Positions 26,275 through 36,132 are shown, counted from the stretch's first letter. The stretch: DNA of 64,000 bases from Candidatus Pelagibacter sp. RS39 (GCF_002101315.1 NZ_CP020777.1:434001-498000), one strand, 5' to 3'. Notes: generated by a model from the letters alone, not told the origin. A program made the numbers and translations.

Positions 26275-27489
26275 ATGCTCATGATAATTTTTTTTGTGGA
26301 CCAAAATCTAAAAAATTTACCCCTTTCTAAAATACTAGATATTGAGAAACTCCATAATGTTGATAAACCGATAGAAGTGGCAAACGGTCTTCCTAATGAG
26401 TGCTACACAAATAATGATTATTTAGCTCACGAAAGAGAAAAGGTTTTTTTTAATAAGTGGACCGTAATTGGAGTTGCAAGCTCCATCCCCAATCCTGGAG
26501 ATGCTAAACCACACAATCTACTTGGAATTCCATTAATCTTGGTAAGAGATAAAAACATGAAAATTAGAGTATTTCATAATGTTTGTAGCCATAGAGGTTT
26601 TAAACTTTTGGAAAAACTATGCACCCTAAAAAATGTAATAAGATGTCCATATCATTCTTGGTCATATGATTTAAGTGGAAAACTTATAGCTACGCCACAT
26701 ATTGGTGGCTTGAACAATCATACATCAGAAAACTTTGATAAGACAAAAAGTAATTTAAAAGAGATTAAAACTAAAGTTTGGATGGATATAATTTTTGTAA
26801 ACATTAATTCTAATGAAATCGAGTTTGATGAATATATTAAACCATTAGAAAATAGATGGCAAAAGTTTATAAAAAAAAAAGATCATAATTCCTTAGTTCA
26901 TTCGAATGATTATGGTTATTTTAGTTTAAATGTTAATTGTAATTGGAAATTTGCTATTGAGAATTATTGTGAGAGTTATCATTTACCCACAATTCATCCA
27001 GAATTAAATAAAGTTTCAAATATTAACGATCATTATCATATTCAAGGATTACCTAACAGATTTGCAGGTCAAGGAAGTAAAAAATATGAACAACCTGCAA
27101 AGGGAAACAAAAAGTTTAATACTTTCTCTAATTGGGACAAAGATATGTTAAAAAATTCAGAATATATTGCTTTATTTCCAAATGTGATGATTGGTCTGCA
27201 TATAGATCATTTTTATGTTTTTTGGTTAGAGCCTCTGACAATGAATGAAACTAAAGAACATATGCAAATTTATTATGTGGGTAACGAAAGCGCGAATGGA
27301 AGTGATTTAAAAGAATTAAGAAAAGAAAATTCAAGATTTTGGAAAGATGTTATGTTAGAAGACGTAAATGCAATTGAAGGAATGCAAAAAGGAAGAAATT
27401 CTCCAGTTTACAATGGTGGAAACTTTTCACCAGTCATGGATCAGCCAACTCATCAATTCCACAAATGGGTAGCAAATAGTTTGATATGA
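26275..27489 (+). CDS. Rieske non-heme iron oxygenase, quaternary-ammonium-type
   Basis: About 404 residues from the ATG at 26275; the exact start is uncertain (TTG 26260, ATG 26281 and GTG 26293 are in frame). The Rieske cluster motifs CSHRG and CPYHSW are intact. The mononuclear-iron motif reads NWKFAIENYCESYHLPTIH, with Glu where ring-hydroxylating dioxygenases usually have the bridging Asp. Family members include choline monooxygenase, glycine-betaine demethylase GbcA and carnitine monooxygenase CntA. With demethylation genes on both sides, an N-demethylase or related role is likely, but the substrate is unknown. No reductase partner is adjacent. It overlaps the kinase gene by 4 bases. 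Confidence 0.85.
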   Translation: MLMIIFFVDQNLKNLPLSKILDIEKLHNVDKPIEVANGLPNECYTNNDYLAHEREKVFFNKWTVIGVASSIPNPGDAKPHNLLGIPLILVRDKNMKIRVFHNVCSHRGFKLLEKLCTLKNVIRCPYHSWSYDLSGKLIATPHIGGLNNHTSENFDKTKSNLKEIKTKVWMDIIFVNINSNEIEFDEYIKPLENRWQKFIKKKDHNSLVHSNDYGYFSLNVNCNWKFAIENYCESYHLPTIHPELNKVSNINDHYHIQGLPNRFAGQGSKKYEQPAKGNKKFNTFSNWDKDMLKNSEYIALFPNVMIGLHIDHFYVFWLEPLTMNETKEHMQIYYVGNESANGSDLKELRKENSRFWKDVMLEDVNAIEGMQKGRNSPVYNGGNFSPVMDQPTHQFHKWVANSLI

Positions 27490-27893
27490 AAATAATTTTG
27501 ATAATGGGTTTACCTGGATCAGGAAAAACTACTTTAGCTAATGAACTTGGTCCGATGTTAAATGCTAAAAGATTAAATGCTGATGAAGTAAGAAAAGAAG
27601 CCAATGATTGGGATTTTTCCGAGGAAGGAAGAAAAAGACAAGCAAAAAGAATGGCAGATTTTGCAATCAAATTAAAAAGTGATGGTAATTATGTTGTGGC
27701 AGATTTTATTTGTCCAACACCGGAGGCGAGAAGTTTATTTCCAGCTGATTATATAATTTGGGTAGATACAATAAAAGAGGGAAGATTTGATGATACTAAT
27801 AAGATGTTTGTTAAACCAGATAAGTATGACTTTCATGTTACTTCTCAAGATGCTAAAAATTGGGCGCCAAAAATATATAAGGAGATTAAATAA
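27486..27893 (+). CDS. Small P-loop kinase (APS-kinase-like)
   Basis: A 135-residue P-loop protein with Walker A GLPGSGKTT and an NADEVRKEAND segment that recalls the LDGD/NAD region of adenylylsulfate kinase, followed by VVADFICPTPEAR. It is shorter than full CysC (about 200 residues). It overlaps the Rieske gene by 4 bases and the nucleotidyltransferase gene by one. The pair probably phosphorylates and then nucleotidylates a small metabolite; sulfate activation is less likely, as no sulfurylase is present. Confidence 0.75.
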   Translation: MKIILIMGLPGSGKTTLANELGPMLNAKRLNADEVRKEANDWDFSEEGRKRQAKRMADFAIKLKSDGNYVVADFICPTPEARSLFPADYIIWVDTIKEGRFDDTNKMFVKPDKYDFHVTSQDAKNWAPKIYKEIK

Positions 27894-28267
27894 TGGCATA
27901 CGAATGGGATAATAAAAAACCAACAGCACAAATGTTAGGTAGATGGCAACCATTTCATGATGGTCATTATACTTTGTTTAAAGAAATTATAAAAAAAACT
28001 GGTCAAGTTTGTATTCAGATTAGAGATGTACAAGGAGTAGATGATAATCCTTTTGATTTTGAAACAGTTAAAAAAAATATTGAAGAGAGATTAAATCCAG
28101 AATTTGAGGGCAGATTTAAAATTATGTTAGTACCTAATGTAACCAACATTTGTTATGGGAGAGGTGTTGGATATAAAATTGAGGAGATTGTATTACCTGA
28201 GGAAATACAAAAAATTTCAGCTACTAAAATTCGAGCAAAGATGAGAGAAGAAGGAAAACTTAAATAG
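27893..28267 (+). CDS. Small cytidylyl/adenylyltransferase-like protein
   Basis: A 124-residue nucleotidyltransferase with the GRWQPFHDGHYTL motif (HxGH type) and the C-terminal ISATKIRAKM motif that binds the nucleotide triphosphate. It has the core of NMN adenylyltransferase/glycerol-3-phosphate cytidylyltransferase-type enzymes but is short. It starts on the last base of the kinase stop codon. The acceptor is unknown. Confidence 0.8.
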   Translation: MAYEWDNKKPTAQMLGRWQPFHDGHYTLFKEIIKKTGQVCIQIRDVQGVDDNPFDFETVKKNIEERLNPEFEGRFKIMLVPNVTNICYGRGVGYKIEEIVLPEEIQKISATKIRAKMREEGKLK

Positions 28268-28275
28268 AATTTTTA

Positions 28276-29049
28276 ATGAATATAAAAGTTAAAAATTTAT
28301 CCAGCGGAATCTCTATAGTCATAATTAATGAACCCAAAACATATAACTCATTATCATTTCAAAATTTAACTGATTTACTCAAAGTTTTTAAAAAACTTGA
28401 TCGAGACAAGAAAACAAAAGTAATCATTATTGAGGGGTCTGGTAGAGGTTTTAGTGCTGGACATAATCTGAAAGAAGTAAAAAATTTAAAAGTAAGAAAT
28501 AAATATCAAAAATTATTCAATCTTTGTTCAAAGTTAATGCTTCAAATAGTTGAGGGTAAAAAACCTGTCATAGCAAAAGTTCATGGAGCAGCTTACGCAG
28601 CAGGATGTCAATTAGTTGCCAGTTGTGATTTAGCTTACAGCACTAGTGATGCTCTTTTTGCGACTCCAGGAGTAAACATTGGACTGTTTTGTAGCACTCC
28701 AATGGTTGCAGTTAGTAGAAAAATTAATCGAAAACCAATGATGAAAATGCTTCTAACTGGCGAACCAATAAAAGCGAATTATGCAAAAGAAATTGGTTTG
28801 ATTAATGATTATTTTTCAAAATCTAAATTAAATTCTGAGACTTTGAAAATTGCAAAAAAAATTGCTTCAAAATCAAATTTAACAATTAAAATTGGCAAAC
28901 AAGCATTTTATAAGCAGTTGGAAATGCCATTAAGAAAAGCATACTCATACACAAGTAAAATGATGACATTAAATATGATGGCAATGGATGCAAAAGAAGG
29001 AATCTCAGCTTTCTTGGAAAAACGTCAACCAAATTGGAAAAATAAGTGA
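28276..29049 (+). CDS. Crotonase-fold protein lacking the hydratase glutamates (ECHDC3-like)
   Basis: A 257-residue enoyl-CoA hydratase/isomerase superfamily protein. The oxyanion-hole segments are present (GFSAGHNLKEV, HGAAYAAGCQLVASCD), but the two glutamates of true hydratases are replaced by Gln (AAGCQLV) and Gly (TPGVNIGLF). The sequence FATPGVNIGLFCSTPMVA matches the ECHDC3-type subgroup. CoA binding is therefore likely but hydration is not. It overlaps the next small gene by 4 bases. Confidence 0.85.
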   Translation: MNIKVKNLSSGISIVIINEPKTYNSLSFQNLTDLLKVFKKLDRDKKTKVIIIEGSGRGFSAGHNLKEVKNLKVRNKYQKLFNLCSKLMLQIVEGKKPVIAKVHGAAYAAGCQLVASCDLAYSTSDALFATPGVNIGLFCSTPMVAVSRKINRKPMMKMLLTGEPIKANYAKEIGLINDYFSKSKLNSETLKIAKKIASKSNLTIKIGKQAFYKQLEMPLRKAYSYTSKMMTLNMMAMDAKEGISAFLEKRQPNWKNK

Positions 29050-29234
29050 AAATAAAAAATTTTTTAACAATTGTTTTTATAATCATTGGTCTTTATTTTA
29101 TTTTTACATTTAGGGACCATAACTTTAAGAGAGCTATAGATGCGTGTATTGCAGGTAGTCAAAAATTGGAAAAACCAATGACAATTAAAGAGGCCAAAAA
29201 ATTTTGTGAAGATAAAATAATGGGTGAAAAATAG
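29046..29234 (+). CDS. Small single-pass membrane protein
   Basis: A 62-residue protein starting at a GTG that overlaps the crotonase stop (GTGA). Residues 5-22 form a membrane helix (FLTIVFIIIGLYFIF). The rest is a basic helical domain with two Cys (IDACIAG, AKKFCEDK). The overlap suggests translational coupling. Function unknown. Confidence 0.6.
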   Translation: MKIKNFLTIVFIIIGLYFIFTFRDHNFKRAIDACIAGSQKLEKPMTIKEAKKFCEDKIMGEK

Positions 29235-29239
29235 ATTAG

Positions 29240-29638
29240 ATGGAAATCACTGAGGAAGTTTTAAAAAAATATAAAAATATTGCATTAGTAGGTGCCAGTA
29301 AAAATTTAGCAAAAACATCCACAGTTGTGATGAAATACTTACAAGATTATGGATTTAAAGTTTATCCGGTAAATCCGTCTATGAAAGGAGAAATTATATT
29401 AGGGGAAAAAGTTTTTGGAAATATTTTAGAGATTGATGGTCCAGTAGAAATAGTTGACGTATTTAGACCCTCAAATGAAGTAGCTGAAATTGCGAAAGAT
29501 GCAATAAAAGTTAAAGCAAAGGTTTTATGGTTACAACTAGATATTCAAAATGAGGAAGCCAAAAAAATTGTTGAGATGAATGATATGATTTATATTGAAA
29601 ACAAGTGCACAAAAATAGAGTATGAAAAGTATTTCTAA
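29240..29638 (+). CDS. CoA-binding domain protein (YccU family)
   Basis: A 132-residue Rossmann-type CoA-binding domain: IALVGASKNLAKTSTVVMKYL at the N-terminus, then VYPVNPSMKGEIILGEKVF, VDVFRPSNEVAEIA and ENKCTKIEY. The length is that of the stand-alone bacterial family. Physiological role unknown; it may sense or bind acyl-CoA. It sits 5 bases after the small membrane gene and overlaps the following gene by 17 bases. Confidence 0.88.
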   Translation: MEITEEVLKKYKNIALVGASKNLAKTSTVVMKYLQDYGFKVYPVNPSMKGEIILGEKVFGNILEIDGPVEIVDVFRPSNEVAEIAKDAIKVKAKVLWLQLDIQNEEAKKIVEMNDMIYIENKCTKIEYEKYF

Positions 29639-30116
29639 GAGATGTTATAAAAAATTTCAAATAACACTTAACGTTTTTATAATTTTTTTATTTTCAATTT
29701 CGATATCAAAAGCTGAATTACTCAAACCCAGAAGCGATATAAAGCCCTCAAAAGTTGTTGAGATTCAATTAAATGGTCTTAAGAAAAATGACTTCAATTA
29801 CAAAGATAGTGGGATTGAACAAACATGGAATTTTGCTCACCCTAGTAATAAAAAAAATACTGGCCCTTTACCAAATTTTAAGATGATGATTAAAGGTAAA
29901 TCCTATCAAATGCTCCTTAATCATTTGAGCCACACAATTACAAAGGTAGGTGGTAGTGACAAATGGGCACAATTTGAGGTGATTATTTTAGATAAGGATA
30001 AAATTTATCATAAGTTTAAATGGCAAGTGGAAAAATATACTGCAGACGGACCCCTTAAGGATTGTTGGTTGACCACAATGGTTTCTAGCCCAATTGCACT
30101 TGGCAGTTCAATTTGA
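29622..30116 (+). CDS. Secreted DUF4864-like protein
   Basis: A 164-residue protein with a basic N-terminus and a signal segment (about residues 14-31, ending SISKA-E). The mature part (VVEIQLNGLKKNDF ... EQTWNFAHPSNK, then WQVEKYTADGPLKDCWLTT) resembles the NTF2-like DUF4864 family. No enzyme motif is seen. It overlaps the CoA-binding gene and ends 56 bases before the dimethylglycine dehydrogenase gene. Confidence 0.6.
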   Translation: MKSISKRCYKKFQITLNVFIIFLFSISISKAELLKPRSDIKPSKVVEIQLNGLKKNDFNYKDSGIEQTWNFAHPSNKKNTGPLPNFKMMIKGKSYQMLLNHLSHTITKVGGSDKWAQFEVIILDKDKIYHKFKWQVEKYTADGPLKDCWLTTMVSSPIALGSSI

Positions 30117-30172
30117 TTATCCGTATTACAATTTTGTTTCGTTATGAATAAAAATTTAGTAGGAATCGTCTA

Positions 30173-32605
30173 ATGAAATCTAAAACAAAAGTTGTTGTAG
30201 TTGGTGGAGGAGTTGTTGGAGTAAGTGCTCTTTACCATTTAGCAAAAAAAGGCTGGTCGGATGTTGTTTTAGTTGAAAGAAAAGAGTTAACCTCAGGTTC
30301 AACTTGGCATGCAGCAGGTTTGCTACCTCTTTTTAATATGAGTTATTCTGTTGGTCAACTTCACAAGTATGCAGTAAATCTTTATAAAAAATTAGAGGAA
30401 GAGACTGGTAAGAATGTTGGGTTCAGTGTTGTTTCAAATATCCGTCTAGCAAGCACAAAAGATAGAATGGATGAGTACCATCAATATGCTGGTGTAGCTA
30501 AAACAATCGGTGTTGATGTTAAATTTTTAACGCCTCAACAAGTCAAAGAAATTTGGCCACTTTGTCATACTGATGATTTAGTTGGAGCAATTCAACACCC
30601 TGAAGATGGATATATTCAACCTGCAGACTTAACACAAGCGCTAGCAACAGGCGCAAGGAACAGAGGAGCTGAAATTTATAGAAACACGACAGTGTTATCA
30701 ATGAGACAAACTAAAGAGGGATGGATTGTTGAAACAGATAAAGGATCAATTGAATGTGAACATGTCATTTCTTGCTCGGGAAATTTTGCAAGACAAACTG
30801 GTGAAATGGTTGGATTAGATATTCCAGTAATACCAGTTGAACACCAATACATTGTGACAGAACCTCATCCAGAGATTCAAAAAAGAAAAAAAGAAGGTCT
30901 TCCAGAAATGGGAGTGCTAAGAGATAGCGATAGCAGATGGTATATGAGAGAAGAAGCCGGTGGATTGATATTGGGTCCATATGAAGATGGCGCACCAGCA
31001 TGTTATGTTGAAGGTCCTTCAAAAGACTCTGAATACGAATTATTTCAAGAAGATTTAGATAGACTCGCTCCACATATTGAAGGGGCAATACATAGAGTTC
31101 CAGCTTTTGGAGAAGTTGGAGTTAAAAAAGTTTATAATGGTGCAATATGTTATACTCCAGATGGTAATCCTATTGTTGGTCCAGCTTGGGGACTTAAAAA
31201 CTTTTGGATTAACGAAGGACATAGTTTTGGAATAACCGCAGCAGGTGGAGCAGGTTGGCAATTAGCAGAATGGATTGTTGATGGCGAACCAACCATTGAT
31301 ATGCTAGGTGTTGAACCAAGACGTTATGGGAATTATGCAACAAAATCTTATCTCAAAGCAAAAAATGAGGAAGCTTACAGTCATGTATTTATTGTTCATT
31401 ATCCTGATGAAGAAAGACCAGCTGCTAGACCTTTAAGGACATCTCCTTGTTATGAAAGAATGAAAAATCTTGGTGCGGTATTTGGACAAAAATTTGGATG
31501 GGAAAGACCAAACTTTTTTGCAACTGATGGCATGGAACAAAAAGATCATTGGTCATTTAGAAGATCAAAATGGTTTGATGCAATTAAAAAAGAATGTGAG
31601 AATGTTAAAAAAAATGTTGGGCTTTTAGATATGACAGCCTTTGCAAAATGTAGAATTAAAGGTCCAAAAGCAGAGGAATTTTTAGACTACTTAGTTGCTA
31701 ATAAACTTCCAAAAAAAATTGGAAGAATTAATTTGTGTCATGCACTAAATACTAAAGGTGGTGTTCACTCAGAGTTTACAATTATGAAAGAAGCTGAAAA
31801 TAGCTATTATTTAGTTTCAGCTGGAGCGAATTTGAGATTAGACCATGATTGGATTCAAAAATGGATGCCAAATGATGGCTCAGTTATATTTGAGGATTTA
31901 ACAAATAGCACAGGGGTTCTTGTTGTTGCTGGACCTAAAGCTAGAGAACTTATGCAAAAAGTTTCAACAGATGATTTTTCTAATGAAAATTTTAAATGGT
32001 TAACAGCTAAAAACGTAAATGTTGGATATGCTCCGGTGAATGCTATGAGAGTAAATTTTGTCGGTGAACTTGGTTGGGAGTTACATCACCCAATTGAATA
32101 TCAAAATCATATATTTGATAAATTAATGGAAGCAGGTAAAGATCTCGGTCTTAAACCTTTCGGCATTAGAGCGATGAACAGTTTAAGAGTTGAAAAATCT
32201 TATAAACTTGTAGGAACTGAATTATCGATTGAGTATTCGCCTTATGAATCTGGTCTAGATAGATTTATTCATCCAAACAAAGGTAATTTCATAGGACTTG
32301 ATGCACTTAATAAATGGAGAGAAAAGGGTTTTGATAATAAATTAGTAACACTAGAGGTTCATGACACAACAGACTCAGATGTTTTAGGTAACAATCCAAT
32401 TTATAAAGATGACAAAGTCGTTGGAAGAGCAACAGGAGGGGAATATGGATTTAGATTAGATAAATCTATTGCCTTAGCAATGGTGAAACCTGATTTAGCA
32501 AATGTTGGAGAAAAACTTAAAGTTGATATTCTAGGAAAAATGTATGAAGCTACAATAGTAGAAGAAAGCCCATACGATGCTGAAAATAAACTTTTGAGAG
32601 CTTAA
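30173..32605 (+). CDS. Dimethylglycine/sarcosine dehydrogenase family flavoprotein with GcvT domain
   Basis: An 810-residue protein with the DMGDH/SARDH architecture. The N-terminal FAD domain has [14 protein letters not shown], and the segment SGSTWHAAG carries the histidine that covalently holds FAD in this family. It is followed by a linker and a C-terminal GcvT-like THF-binding domain (about residues 430-800; [10 protein letters not shown] and [12 protein letters not shown]). It oxidatively demethylates dimethylglycine (or sarcosine), giving methylene-THF. Electrons leave through ETF, whose genes follow with a one-base overlap. Dimethylglycine versus sarcosine cannot be fixed from sequence. 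Confidence 0.9.
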   Translation: MKSKTKVVVVGGGVVGVSALYHLAKKGWSDVVLVERKELTSGSTWHAAGLLPLFNMSYSVGQLHKYAVNLYKKLEEETGKNVGFSVVSNIRLASTKDRMDEYHQYAGVAKTIGVDVKFLTPQQVKEIWPLCHTDDLVGAIQHPEDGYIQPADLTQALATGARNRGAEIYRNTTVLSMRQTKEGWIVETDKGSIECEHVISCSGNFARQTGEMVGLDIPVIPVEHQYIVTEPHPEIQKRKKEGLPEMGVLRDSDSRWYMREEAGGLILGPYEDGAPACYVEGPSKDSEYELFQEDLDRLAPHIEGAIHRVPAFGEVGVKKVYNGAICYTPDGNPIVGPAWGLKNFWINEGHSFGITAAGGAGWQLAEWIVDGEPTIDMLGVEPRRYGNYATKSYLKAKNEEAYSHVFIVHYPDEERPAARPLRTSPCYERMKNLGAVFGQKFGWERPNFFATDGMEQKDHWSFRRSKWFDAIKKECENVKKNVGLLDMTAFAKCRIKGPKAEEFLDYLVANKLPKKIGRINLCHALNTKGGVHSEFTIMKEAENSYYLVSAGANLRLDHDWIQKWMPNDGSVIFEDLTNSTGVLVVAGPKARELMQKVSTDDFSNENFKWLTAKNVNVGYAPVNAMRVNFVGELGWELHHPIEYQNHIFDKLMEAGKDLGLKPFGIRAMNSLRVEKSYKLVGTELSIEYSPYESGLDRFIHPNKGNFIGLDALNKWREKGFDNKLVTLEVHDTTDSDVLGNNPIYKDDKVVGRATGGEYGFRLDKSIALAMVKPDLANVGEKLKVDILGKMYEATIVEESPYDAENKLLRA

Positions 32606-33354
32606 TGAAAATCTTAGTCGCAGTAAAAAGAGTAATTGATTACAATGTACAAGTCAGAGTTAAAGAGGATAACACTGGTGTTGTAACCGACAATGTTAAG
32701 ATGTCTACCAATCCACCTGATGATAATGCAATTGAGGAAGCGGTAAAGATCAAAGAGTCTGGAAAAGCGACTGAGGTTGTTGCAGTAAGCGTTGGAGAAG
32801 AGAAAGCTCAAGAAACTGTGCGTAAAGCATTAGCAGTTGGAGCTGATAGAGGGATCCTTATTAAAGTTGATGGAATTTTAGAACCTTTAGCAGTTTCAAA
32901 ATTATTACAAAAAATTGTTGAAAAAGAAAAACCAGATCTAGTTTTTATGGGAAAACAAGCAATCGATGATGATTGTAATCAAACAGGTCAAATGTTGAGC
33001 GCGTTACTAAATTGGCCTCAAGCAACATTTGCCTCAAAGATTGAGATAAAAGATAAAAAACTTGAAGTAACTAGAGAGATTGACGAAGGTTTAGAGACAA
33101 TAGAGATCAATGTCCCTGCAATCGTGACTTGTGATTTAAGACTCAATGAACCAAGATATGCGTCTTTACCTAATATAATGAAAGCTAAAAAGAAACCTAT
33201 TGAGCAGATAAATGCGTCAGATTTAGGAGTAGATACATCACCAAGAATCGAGCAAATTAAGGTTGAAGAGCCACCGAAGAGAAAAGCAGGAATAAAAGTA
33301 AAAAGTGTGGCTGAGTTGGTACAAAAATTAAAAAATGAGGCTAAGGTAATATAA
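32605..33354 (+). CDS. etfB: Electron transfer flavoprotein beta subunit
   Basis: A 249-residue ETF beta chain, AMP-binding. The N-terminus [17 protein letters not shown] and the signature [17 protein letters not shown] with [15 protein letters not shown] are typical. It overlaps the dehydrogenase gene and etfA by one base each, so the four genes from dehydrogenase to ETF-QO form one transcript. Confidence 0.96.
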   Translation: MKILVAVKRVIDYNVQVRVKEDNTGVVTDNVKMSTNPPDDNAIEEAVKIKESGKATEVVAVSVGEEKAQETVRKALAVGADRGILIKVDGILEPLAVSKLLQKIVEKEKPDLVFMGKQAIDDDCNQTGQMLSALLNWPQATFASKIEIKDKKLEVTREIDEGLETIEINVPAIVTCDLRLNEPRYASLPNIMKAKKKPIEQINASDLGVDTSPRIEQIKVEEPPKRKAGIKVKSVAELVQKLKNEAKVI

Positions 33355-34307
33355 TGTCAGTTTTATTAATTGCAGAACATAACAATAAAGAATTAAAACC
33401 ATTTACTCTTAATGCTGTAACTGCAGCTTCTCAAATGGATACCGATCTTCATGCTGTAATTATTGGTCATAACTGTGGAGATGCAGCAAAAAAATTATCA
33501 GAACTACCCTTAATCAAAAAAGTGTTTCAAGTAGAAGCGGCCCATTACGAAAACTTCGTTGCAGAAAACTTTGCACCGGTAATTGTGAAGTTGGCAGAGA
33601 GTTACTCTCATATTGTATGTTCAGCTAATACTTTTGGTAAAAATTTGATGCCAAGAATTGCAGCTTCTTTAGACACTTCTCAAGTCAGTGATATTATTAA
33701 GGTAATTTCTGCGGATACGTTTTTAAGACCTATTTATGCTGGAAATGCTTTCGCAACTGTAAAAAGTAAAGATCCAAAAAAATGTATAACCATTAGGCCA
33801 ACTTCTTTTGATCCATGCGAAAGTTCAGGTGGATCTGCACCAATTGAAAAAGCTGAGCCAAGTGAAGAGTTTAATAATACCAAATTTATAAAAAGAGAAG
33901 AAATTAAGTCAGACAGACCGGAACTAGGAACTGCAAGAGTGGTTGTTTCTGGAGGAAGAGGAATGCAAAGTGGTGATAATTTTAAATTAATCACATCGGT
34001 TGCTGACAAATTAAATGCTGCAATCGGAGCATCAAGAGCAGCTGTGGATGCTGGATATATAAGCAACGATCATCAAGTAGGTCAAACTGGAAAAGTTGTA
34101 GTTCCAGATTTATATATCGCAATTGGTATTTCTGGTGCAATTCAGCATTTAGCTGGAATGAAAGAAAGCAAGGTGATCGTAGCAATCAATAAGGATGGTG
34201 AAGCTCCAATTTTTAGTGTTGCAGACTACGGTCTAGAAGCTGATCTGTTTGAGGCAATTCCCCAATTTATTGAGGAACTGAACAAATTAAACACTATACA
34301 AAAATAA
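33354..34307 (+). CDS. etfA: Electron transfer flavoprotein alpha subunit
   Basis: A 317-residue FAD-binding ETF chain. The C-terminal FAD domain is intact: SGGRGMQSGDNF, IGASRAAVDAGY, HQVGQTGKVVVPDLYIAIGISGA (in order) and KVIVAINKDGEAPIF. Together with EtfB it takes electrons from the upstream dimethylglycine dehydrogenase and passes them to the ETF-ubiquinone oxidoreductase encoded next. Confidence 0.96.
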   Translation: MSVLLIAEHNNKELKPFTLNAVTAASQMDTDLHAVIIGHNCGDAAKKLSELPLIKKVFQVEAAHYENFVAENFAPVIVKLAESYSHIVCSANTFGKNLMPRIAASLDTSQVSDIIKVISADTFLRPIYAGNAFATVKSKDPKKCITIRPTSFDPCESSGGSAPIEKAEPSEEFNNTKFIKREEIKSDRPELGTARVVVSGGRGMQSGDNFKLITSVADKLNAAIGASRAAVDAGYISNDHQVGQTGKVVVPDLYIAIGISGAIQHLAGMKESKVIVAINKDGEAPIFSVADYGLEADLFEAIPQFIEELNKLNTIQK

Positions 34308-34330
34308 TATTATCTGTAAAAAATTAATAT

Positions 34331-35950
34331 ATGTCCAGAGAGTCAATGGAATATGATGTTGTAATTGTTGGTGGGGGCCCATCAGGATTATCAACAGCCA
34401 TAAAATTAAAGCAATTAAACTCAAATCTAAATATTTGTATTTTAGAAAAAGCATCTGAGATTGGTGCACACATATTAAGTGGAAATGTTTTTGAAACAAG
34501 AGCACTAGATGAGTTGATTCCAAACTGGAGAGATTTAAAAGCACCAATAAAAACAAAAGTTACAAAGGAAAAATTTTTGTTTTTAGGTAAAACAAAATCA
34601 TTAAGTTGGCCCACATGGTTATTACCCTCTGTCCAAAAAAATCATAAAAATTATATCATTAGTCTTGCAAATTTATGTAGATGGCTTGCTGAGCAAGCAG
34701 AAGCACTTGGTGTAGAAATATTTCCAGGATTTCCTGCAAGTGAGATTTTATATAATGATGATGGATCTGTTAAGGGTGTAGCCACACAGGATATGGGTAT
34801 AGATAAACAAGGAAATAAAAAAGATAGCTTTGAACCAGGTATCGAACTTATTGGTAAAGTTACAGTTTTTGCAGAAGGTTGCAGGGGTCATTTAGGAAAG
34901 GAATTAATTAAAAAATTTAATCTTGATAAAGACAAAAACCCTCAACAATATGGAATTGGTTTTAAAGAAATTTGGGAGATCGATGAAAAAAATCACGAAG
35001 AAGGAATGGTAATGCATACAGCTGGATGGCCTTTAGATAATAATACTTATGGTGGAAGTTTTATTTATCATGCTGAAAATAAACAAGTGTTTTTAGGATA
35101 CGTGATAGGTTTAGATTATCAAAATCCTCATCTTTCTCCATTTGATGAATTTCAAAGATTTAAAACTCATCCTTCAATAAAGAAAATTATAGAAGGTGGA
35201 AAAAGAATTTCTTATGGCGCTAGAGCTTTAATTGAAGGTGGCATTCAAAGTTTACCAAAAATGTTTATGCCTGGAGCACTACTTATTGGATGTGATGCAG
35301 GAACTTTAAACATGCCGAAAATCAAAGGATCTCATACTGCTATGAAAAGTGGAATTATAGCTGCTGAAACAATAAATTTTCATTTTGAGAAAGGTGATGA
35401 GCTATCTGTCTATGAAAAAATCTTTAAAGAAAGTTGGCTTTATAAAGAATTATACAAAGCAAGAAACGTTAAACCAAGTTTTAGTTGGGGTTTAATTTTA
35501 GGAATAATTTTTACCGGAATAGATCAAATTTTATTCAGAGGAAAACTTCCTTTCACTCTAAAACATAAGCATGCAGATCATGAGACGTTAAAACCTGCAA
35601 ATAAGATGCCAAAAATTGATTATCCAAAACCTGATAATGTGATTACTTTTGATAAAACAAGCTCAGTTTATTTAACTGGAACTAACCATGAGGATAATCA
35701 GCCAGTACACTTACAGTTAAAGGATAAGGATTTACCTATAAATTATACACTCGAAATGTACGATGAACCTGCACAAAGGTACTGCCCAGCAGGGGTTTAT
35801 GAGGTTCAAAAAGAAAACGATATAAACAAATTTGTTATTAATGCGCAGAACTGTATTCATTGTAAAACTTGCGATATCAAAGAACCATCTCAAAATATTA
35901 CTTGGGTTACACCTGAGGGTGGTGGCGGACCTAAGTATGGAAATATGTAA
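34331..35950 (+). CDS. Electron transfer flavoprotein-ubiquinone oxidoreductase
   Basis: A 539-residue membrane-associated flavo-iron-sulfur protein that passes electrons from ETF to ubiquinone. The N-terminal FAD site is VGGGPSGLSTAIKL. The C-terminus carries the 4Fe-4S cysteines in CPAGVYE and CIHCKTCDIKEP, followed by the conserved GGGGPKYGNM end. It is 23 bases downstream of etfA. Being next to its donor dehydrogenase gives a complete electron route from demethylation to the quinone pool. Confidence 0.96.
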   Translation: MSRESMEYDVVIVGGGPSGLSTAIKLKQLNSNLNICILEKASEIGAHILSGNVFETRALDELIPNWRDLKAPIKTKVTKEKFLFLGKTKSLSWPTWLLPSVQKNHKNYIISLANLCRWLAEQAEALGVEIFPGFPASEILYNDDGSVKGVATQDMGIDKQGNKKDSFEPGIELIGKVTVFAEGCRGHLGKELIKKFNLDKDKNPQQYGIGFKEIWEIDEKNHEEGMVMHTAGWPLDNNTYGGSFIYHAENKQVFLGYVIGLDYQNPHLSPFDEFQRFKTHPSIKKIIEGGKRISYGARALIEGGIQSLPKMFMPGALLIGCDAGTLNMPKIKGSHTAMKSGIIAAETINFHFEKGDELSVYEKIFKESWLYKELYKARNVKPSFSWGLILGIIFTGIDQILFRGKLPFTLKHKHADHETLKPANKMPKIDYPKPDNVITFDKTSSVYLTGTNHEDNQPVHLQLKDKDLPINYTLEMYDEPAQRYCPAGVYEVQKENDINKFVINAQNCIHCKTCDIKEPSQNITWVTPEGGGGPKYGNM

Positions 35951-35954
35951 TTAA

Positions 35955-36119
35955 TTATTTTAAAAAATTAACAAAAATTATTACTATTCCAATAATACCC
36001 AGCCAAATCATAAGATTTTTTAAAAAAACTTTTTTATTTTTATTTGCATAATAAAAGCCCGGGAAGACTAGGACAATTACTAGCAAAAGATATATTATTG
36101 ATAAAACATTTTCACCCAT
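35955..36119 (-). CDS. Small two-helix membrane protein, 54 residues
   Basis: A short gene, MGENVLSIIYLLLVIVLVF at the N-terminus, a basic loop (YYANKNKKVFLKN) and a second helix (MIWLGIIGIVIIFV). Two hydrophobic segments separated by a positively charged loop predict both ends outside. It lies 13 bases after the DUF2237 gene on the same strand and converges on ETF-QO with a 4-base gap. Function unknown. Confidence 0.6.
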   Translation of the reverse strand: MGENVLSIIYLLLVIVLVFPGFYYANKNKKVFLKNLMIWLGIIGIVIIFVNFLK

Positions 36120-36132
36120 AAGCTAAATTTAT

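Noticed and set aside
27486-27893. Zeta-toxin or gluconate-kinase identity for the small P-loop kinase
   Set aside because: Length is too short and no antitoxin-like neighbour is present; the APS-kinase-like call fits the visible motifs better.
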